A stretch of 9,352 nucleotides of DNA, from assembly GCA_025357355.1 (NCBI GenBank), contig JANXPK010000354.1, positions 1 through 9,352 on the forward strand, given 5' to 3'. The stretch comes from Rhodobacterales bacterium. GTDB lineage: Bacteria > Pseudomonadota > Alphaproteobacteria > Rhodobacterales > Rhodobacteraceae. The notes under the pieces were generated by a model that worked only from the letters and a program-made list of their open reading frames with translations, made no database searches and was not told the origin of the DNA. The translations under genes were made by a program, and so were the position numbers. Each line of letters begins with the position of its first letter. The first letter of the stretch is position 1. Shown piece by piece: positions 5,175 to 9,352 of the stretch.

Positions 5175-6383
5175 ATGAAAAAACTGCTATTGGCCACGGC
5201 GGCCACCGCTTTGTTTGCGGGTGTCGCCTCGGCAGAAGACGTCAAGATCGGTATTCTGGTTGGCTTTACCGGGCCGATTGAATCGCTGACCGGCCACATG
5301 GCCAATGCCGCCGAAGCCGCGATGGCCGAAGTCAATGCTTCGGGCAAGGCGATCAACGGCTGGAAATTTGTCTCCGACCGGGGCGACGACACCTGTACCG
5401 ATGCGGCGGCGGCCCAGACGGCCGCGACCAAGATGGTCACGGCGGATGGCGTCAAGGGCATCATCGGCGGCGACTGCTCAGGCGTCACCGGCGCGGTCCT
5501 GCAGAACGTTGCGCGTCCGAACGGCATGGTGATGGTGTCGCCCTCGGCCACCTCGCCTGCCCTGTCGACGGCTGAGGATGACGGCCTGTTCTTCCGCACG
5601 GCGCCTTCGGACGCCCGCGAAGGCGAAATCGCCGCCAACATCCTGAAAGAGCATGGCGTCAAGTCGATCGCGCTGACCTATTCCAACAGCGACTACGGCA
5701 AGGGTCTGGCCAATGCGATCTCGACCTCGTTCATCAAGGTTGGCGGCAAGGTTACCATCGACGTCCCGCATGAAGACGGCAAGTCGGACTATTCCGCGGA
5801 AGTGGCCGCACTGGCCTCGGCCGGCGGTGACATTCTGGTCGTGGCGGGCTACGTCGATCAGGGCGGCAAGGGTATCATCCAGGCGGCTCTCGACACCGGC
5901 GCTTTCAAGACCTTCGAACTGCCCGGCGGCATGGTCAGCGACAGCCTGACCAAGAATTTCGGCACCAAACTGGACGGGTCCTACGGCCAGGTGCCGCAAT
6001 CCGACAGCGCAGGCGCGGCGATACTGGTCGAAATGGGCAAGAAGAACACCCCGGCCTTCGACGCCACCTCGCCCTACGCGCCGGAAAGCTATGACGCAGC
6101 CGCCCTGATCATGCTGGCCATGCAGATGGCGAAATCGACCGATCCCAAGGTCTACAAGGACTTCATCATGAAGGTCGCCAACGGGCCGGCCGATGGCTCG
6201 GGCACCAAGATCCTGCCGGGCGAACTCGGCAAGGCGATGGACCTGATCGCGCAAGGCAAGGCCATCGACTATGATGGCGCCTCGGGCGTGTCCCTGATCG
6301 AACCGGGCGAAAGTGCCGGTCGTTACAAGGAGTTCAAGATGGATAAGGGCGCGTTCGTCACCGTGAAGTATCGTTCCGAGTGA
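5175..6383 (+). CDS. livK: Branched-chain amino acid type ABC transporter periplasmic binding protein
   Basis: This is a 402-aa Leu/Ile/Val-binding (Peripla_BP_6) protein. The signal peptide MKKLLLATAATALFAGVASA is cleaved after residue 20. The mature protein opens with VKIGILVGFTGPIES, the usual first strand and ligand loop of LivK-type proteins. GIIGGDCSGVTGAVLQNVA, VSPSATSPALS and ALTYSNSDYGKGLANA follow, marking the two-lobed type I fold. The ATG at 5175 has AGGGAG nine bases upstream. It is the first gene of the operon, followed after 132 bases by livG, livF and livH, so it captures the substrate in the periplasm for this importer. LIV-type binding proteins also carry urea, amides or aromatic compounds, so the substrate is not certain. 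The stem-loop after it should make its mRNA more abundant than the downstream part. Confidence 0.9.
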   Translation: MKKLLLATAATALFAGVASAEDVKIGILVGFTGPIESLTGHMANAAEAAMAEVNASGKAINGWKFVSDRGDDTCTDAAAAQTAATKMVTADGVKGIIGGDCSGVTGAVLQNVARPNGMVMVSPSATSPALSTAEDDGLFFRTAPSDAREGEIAANILKEHGVKSIALTYSNSDYGKGLANAISTSFIKVGGKVTIDVPHEDGKSDYSAEVAALASAGGDILVVAGYVDQGGKGIIQAALDTGAFKTFELPGGMVSDSLTKNFGTKLDGSYGQVPQSDSAGAAILVEMGKKNTPAFDATSPYAPESYDAAALIMLAMQMAKSTDPKVYKDFIMKVANGPADGSGTKILPGELGKAMDLIAQGKAIDYDGASGVSLIEPGESAGRYKEFKMDKGAFVTVKYRSE

Positions 6384-6416
6384 CGCGTCGTTGTTCAGCC
6401 TTTGATTAGGCCAATG

Positions 6417-6442
6417 CGGCCCGGGGTCAATTCCCCGGGCCG
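6417..6442 (+). terminator. Strong intercistronic stem-loop between livK and livG
   Basis: CGGCCCGGGG (6417-6426) and CCCCGGGCCG (6433-6442) form a perfect ten-pair GC-rich stem with a six-base loop, 34 bases after the livK stop. Only two T bases follow, so it is probably a partial terminator or an mRNA stabiliser. This is a common arrangement in binding-protein operons, where far more binding protein than membrane complex is needed. Confidence 0.7.
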
Positions 6443-6515
6443 TTGCCATGACCTGACTTGCAAAGCTTACGACCCTTAAGAGCCCATAAGGGCCAAAGGG
6501 AAGACAGGGGAAAAC

Positions 6516-7301
6516 ATGATAGTCGTCGAGGATCTGCACCGGTATTTCGGCGCGTTTCGCGCTGTGGACGGCGCCAGTCTGGAGATTGCGACAGGCTCCA
6601 TCACCGGGCTGATCGGGCCCAATGGCGCGGGCAAGACCACGCTGTTCAACGTGATCGCAGGCCGCTTGCCGCCGACGAGCGGCAGGGTGCTGATGGACGA
6701 CGAGGATATAACCGGACTTGCGCCGCATGTGCTGTTCGGCAAGGGCCTGCTCAGAACGTTCCAGATCGCCCATGAATTCTCGTCGATGACCGTGCGGGAA
6801 AACCTGATGATGGTGCCGGGCGGCCAGTCGGGTGAATCCCTATGGAACGCCTGGTTCAACCGGGGCCGGGTGGCCGCCGAGGAGCGGGCCTTGCGCGCCA
6901 AGGCAGACGAGGTGCTGGAGTTTCTGACCATCGCGCATCTCGCCGACCACAAGGCGGGGCATATCTCGGGCGGGCAGAAAAAGCTGCTGGAACTTGGCCG
7001 CACCATGATGGTGGACGCCAAGGTGGTGTTTCTGGACGAGGTCGGCGCCGGGGTGAACCGGACCTTGCTGAACACCATTGCGGATGCCATCCAGCGCCTG
7101 AACCGCGAGCGCGGCTATACCTTCTGCGTGATCGAGCACGACATGGATTTCATCGCCCGCCTTTGCGACCCGGTGATCGTGATGGCAGAGGGCCGTGTGC
7201 TGGCCAAGGGCACGGTCGACGAGGTCAAGAACGACGAGCGGGTGATCGAGGCTTATCTGGGGACGGGGTTGAAGAACAAGGTGAAAGAGGGGGCAGCATG
7301 A
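6516..7301 (+). CDS. livG: LIV-type ABC transporter ATPase LivG
   Basis: This is a 261-aa cytosolic ATPase that powers the importer as a pair with LivF. Walker A is GPNGAGKT (34-41), the Q-loop is TFQIAHEF (Gln83), the signature is ISGGQ (150-154), Walker B is VVFLDE (170-175) and the switch histidine is His208 in VIEHDMDFI. The LivG-type insert between Q-loop and signature is present (NAWFNRGRVAAEE), and the end has the usual IEAYLG. After the catalytic Glu175 the residues are VGAGVN rather than the common PAAGLN, a variant I believe also occurs in related transporters. The start has AGGGGAA just upstream. The stop TGA overlaps the ATG of the next gene (ATGA at 7298-7301), which suggests translational coupling. 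Confidence 0.93.
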   Translation: MIVVEDLHRYFGAFRAVDGASLEIATGSITGLIGPNGAGKTTLFNVIAGRLPPTSGRVLMDDEDITGLAPHVLFGKGLLRTFQIAHEFSSMTVRENLMMVPGGQSGESLWNAWFNRGRVAAEERALRAKADEVLEFLTIAHLADHKAGHISGGQKKLLELGRTMMVDAKVVFLDEVGAGVNRTLLNTIADAIQRLNRERGYTFCVIEHDMDFIARLCDPVIVMAEGRVLAKGTVDEVKNDERVIEAYLGTGLKNKVKEGAA

Positions 7302-7936
7302 TGCGAGCCGCCATCGCGATTGCTTGCTGCATCGTCTCGCCCAATCCGACTATGGCTCAACTGCTCCCGTGGGGTGGTGGGGAAGTGCTTGGCAAAACCG
7401 TGTTCGGCGGGCGTATGATCGTCATCTCCGCGAACGGCACTTGGAATTATGAAGGCGGCGAGGCGAGGTGTTTTGACTTTGACGTCGGATTGGGCGCCTG
7501 CGAAACCAAGGAATTTTGGACATTGGTGCCAGCGAACGACCCTGATTCACAGTCGGTGTTCTTCAGGTCGGAAAACCTTTCGGCGGAGGTTTGGAACGAC
7601 TCCCGCGATTGCAATAATCCTTCTGACAGAGACTCGACTATTCGGAAAGAGCGCTCGCTTGGACAAGCCATAGCTAAGGTCACTCTGAAGGTTCCTGATC
7701 CTGGCGAAGTCTATTCCAAAGACGATCCAACCTATCTTTTCGATGACCACGGCAGGCAGCGATTAATGACCTTTATGTATCTTGGAGAGTCCACAGTGGT
7801 CGCTACTACTTTGGCAGGCAAGAAGGCCGCTAAGGACGAGTTGATCGAAGCTCAAACCGATCTTGTATCACACCTAACTTGGTTCCCCGGCCTATACCAC
7901 AAGGCGTTCGACGGAGTTTGCCTGAATGGCCAATGA
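7298..7936 (+). CDS. Secreted protein of unknown family, inserted between livG and livF
   Basis: This is a 212-aa protein I cannot assign to any family. It starts MMRAAIAIACCIVSPNPTMA, a short Sec-type signal with likely cleavage after residue 20. The mature part has four cysteines (58, 68, 105, 208), enough for two disulfides, and reads as a soluble periplasmic or outer-envelope protein. The ATG overlaps the livG stop and has GAGGGGG five bases upstream; an in-frame ATG follows directly at 7301. The last residues and the stop are read from the start of livF (11-base overlap). By hand count GC is 52% over 7381-7920, against 62-77% in nearby 60-base stretches of livG and livF, with codons that the neighbours use little. 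This suggests recent transfer. A role in transport is not implied by position alone. Confidence 0.72.
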   Translation: MMRAAIAIACCIVSPNPTMAQLLPWGGGEVLGKTVFGGRMIVISANGTWNYEGGEARCFDFDVGLGACETKEFWTLVPANDPDSQSVFFRSENLSAEVWNDSRDCNNPSDRDSTIRKERSLGQAIAKVTLKVPDPGEVYSKDDPTYLFDDHGRQRLMTFMYLGESTVVATTLAGKKAAKDELIEAQTDLVSHLTWFPGLYHKAFDGVCLNGQ

Positions 7937-8639
7937 ACCCTTCCTGATCGGCGAGGCGATGACTGGTGGCTACGGGCCGGTCGACATCCTGCACGCCTGC
8001 ACCATTGCGGTGAACAAGGGCGAGATTGCCGTTATCGTCGGCCCCAACGGGGCGGGCAAATCGACCGCGATGAAGGCGGTGTTCGGCATGCTGAACCTGC
8101 GCGGCGGCAAGGTGCGGCTGAACGGCGAGGATATCACGGGCCTGGCGCCGCAGGCGCGGGTGGCCAAGGGCATGGCGTTCGTGCCGCAGACCCAGAACAT
8201 CTTCACCTCGATGACGGTGGAGGAGAACCTGGAAATGGGCGCCTTTCTGCGCCGCGACGACATCAAGGTGACGCTGGATCAGGTCTACGAGTTGTTCCCG
8301 ATCCTGCAGACCAAACGCTATCAGGCGGCGGGCGAGCTGTCAGGCGGGCAGCGCCAGCAAGTGGCGGTGGGCCGGGCGCTGATGACCCAGCCGCAGGTTC
8401 TGATGCTGGATGAGCCGACGGCGGGTGTGTCGCCCATCGTGATGGACGAGCTTTTCGACCGCATCATCGAGGTGGCGCGCACCGGCATCTCGATCCTGAT
8501 GGTCGAACAGAACGCGCGGCAGGCGTTGAACATCGCCGACAAGGGCTTTGTGCTGGTGCAGGGCGCCAATCGTTTCACCGACACCGGGGCGGCCTTGCTG
8601 GCCGATCCCGAGGTCCGTCGTTCGTTTCTGGGGGGCTGA
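7926..8639 (+). CDS. livF: LIV-type ABC transporter ATPase LivF
   Basis: This is a 237-aa second ATPase of the importer. Walker A is GPNGAGKST (39-47), the Q-loop is VPQTQNIF (Gln88), the signature is LSGGQRQQ (138-145) and Walker B is VLMLDEPTAG (158-167). The switch position is Gln195 in MVEQNARQAL; Gln instead of His is usual for LivF. The protein length is that of the family and the frame is intact. The ATG at 7926 fits the family N-terminus and lies inside the end of the preceding secreted-protein gene, so its ribosome site (probably GGAG at 7912-7915) belongs to that foreign gene. Translation may therefore depend on coupling with it. LivH begins two bases after its stop. Confidence 0.93.
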   Translation: MANEPFLIGEAMTGGYGPVDILHACTIAVNKGEIAVIVGPNGAGKSTAMKAVFGMLNLRGGKVRLNGEDITGLAPQARVAKGMAFVPQTQNIFTSMTVEENLEMGAFLRRDDIKVTLDQVYELFPILQTKRYQAAGELSGGQRQQVAVGRALMTQPQVLMLDEPTAGVSPIVMDELFDRIIEVARTGISILMVEQNARQALNIADKGFVLVQGANRFTDTGAALLADPEVRRSFLGG

Positions 8640-8641
8640 CC

Positions 8642-9352
8642 ATGGATTACCTCAACGCCCTCGTCGCATTCCTGAACTTCGTCGTGGTCCCTGCCCTGTC
8701 CTATGGCTCGCAACTGGCCATCGGCGCCCTGGGGGTGACGCTGACCTTTGGCATCCTGCGGTTTTCCAACTTCGCCTGGGGCGACACCATGGCTTTCGGC
8801 ACCGCCGTGGTGATCTGGACGACCTGGGGGTTGCAGGCTGCGGGCATCAGTTTCGGGGTACTGCCGACGGCTTTGCTGGCATTGCCGGTGGGGTTTGTGG
8901 CCACGGCCGCGCTGCTCTTGGGCACTGACAAGCTGGTTTATCAGTTTTACCGCCGCCAGAAGGCCAAGCCGATCATCTTTGTCATCGTTTCGGCGGGCGT
9001 GATGTTTGTGATGAACGGCATCGTCCGTGCGGTGATCGGGGTGCAGGAGCAGAATTTCTCGGATGGCGCGCGTTTTGTGGTCAACGCTTCGCAATTCAAG
9101 GATTGGAGCGGGCTGGCCGAGGGGTTGGCGATCAAGACCACGACGGCGGTGACGCTGGTCACAGCGCTGGTGACGATGGCTGCCCTGTTCTGGTTCTTGC
9201 AAAAGACCCGCACCGGCAAGTCGATGCGGGCGTTTTCGGACAATGAGGATCTGGCGCTTTTGTCGGGCATCAACCCCGACCGCGTGGTGCAGGTGACCTG
9301 GGTCATCGCCGCCGCCCTCGCCGTCATTGCGGGCACGCTGTACGGGTTGGAC
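8642..9352 (+). CDS. livH: LIV-type ABC transporter permease LivH (cut by window edge)
   Basis: There are 237 codons, open to the right edge. The chain is strongly hydrophobic, with membrane segments at about 5-38, 49-68, 70-94, 109-131, 163-186 and 214-237. It has the LivH block GALGVTLTFGILRFSNFAWGD (28-48) and the EAA-like coupling loop MRAFSDNEDLALLSGINPDR (195-214), which docks on the ATPases. LivH proteins are usually near 290-300 aa, so about 60 residues are missing; a livM permease gene is likely to follow outside the window. The start is two bases after the livF stop, with GGGGG inside the livF end as ribosome site. Asp48 and the surrounding NFAWGD replace the more common NFAHGE, a variation of the family. 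Confidence 0.9.
   Translation, partial: MDYLNALVAFLNFVVVPALSYGSQLAIGALGVTLTFGILRFSNFAWGDTMAFGTAVVIWTTWGLQAAGISFGVLPTALLALPVGFVATAALLLGTDKLVYQFYRRQKAKPIIFVIVSAGVMFVMNGIVRAVIGVQEQNFSDGARFVVNASQFKDWSGLAEGLAIKTTTAVTLVTALVTMAALFWFLQKTRTGKSMRAFSDNEDLALLSGINPDRVVQVTWVIAAALAVIAGTLYGLD

Noticed and set aside
5478..6773. 431-codon open frame on minus strand
   Set aside because: It is antisense to livK and the start of livG, both clearly recognised; the product is H/R/Q/G-rich shadow sequence.
6842..7297. Upstream in-frame extension of the secreted-protein gene inside livG
   Set aside because: The frame is open to 6842, but that part is the shadow of livG. A signal peptide and ribosome site are found only at 7298.

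Overview
The window looks like chromosomal DNA from an alphaproteobacterium of the Rhodobacter/Paracoccus group. I infer this from the high GC content, strong GC3 coding bias, the PAS_5-type protein, a class II DAHP synthase next to a GlxA-type regulator, and DUF4189/DUF805 small proteins. No organism name can be fixed from the sequence alone. There are no rRNA or tRNA genes, no CRISPR array and no recognisable insertion sequence.

Layout: (1) positions 1-173, minus strand, hold the 5' part of a yicC-type endoribonuclease gene that runs off the left edge. (2) 388-1074, plus, is a PAS_5-type protein. (3) 1075-1508 has no convincing protein gene but holds a promoter-like element and three hairpin-forming repeats. 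(4) 1509-2879, minus, is the class II DAHP synthase, the first step of the shikimate pathway. (5) 3023-4048, plus, is a GlxA-family (DJ-1/PfpI plus AraC) regulator, divergent from the synthase. (6) 4045-4437, minus, is a DUF805 membrane protein whose stop codon interlocks with the regulator's stop. (7) 4528-4896, minus, is a secreted, cysteine-rich DUF4189 protein. (8) 4897-5174 is a divergent control region. (9) 5175 to the right edge is a branched-chain amino acid (LIV) type ABC importer operon: periplasmic binding protein, ATPase LivG, an unrelated small secreted protein, ATPase LivF and permease LivH, which is cut by the window edge.

The LIV operon has the best-resolved control signals. 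A good sigma-70-like promoter (TTGAAA-17-TAGAAC) has a perfect 16-base palindrome over its -35 box. It is followed by a leader of about 115 bases containing two mutually exclusive hairpins, and by a strong GC-rich stem-loop between the binding-protein gene and the ATPase gene that probably sets their unequal expression.

The most unusual item is the 212-aa secreted protein gene at 7298-7936, set exactly between livG and livF. It overlaps both neighbours, is about 52% GC (hand count over 7381-7920) against 62-77% in the adjacent stretches counted, has a signal peptide and four cysteines, and matches no family I know. It looks like an acquired gene captured in an otherwise standard transporter operon.
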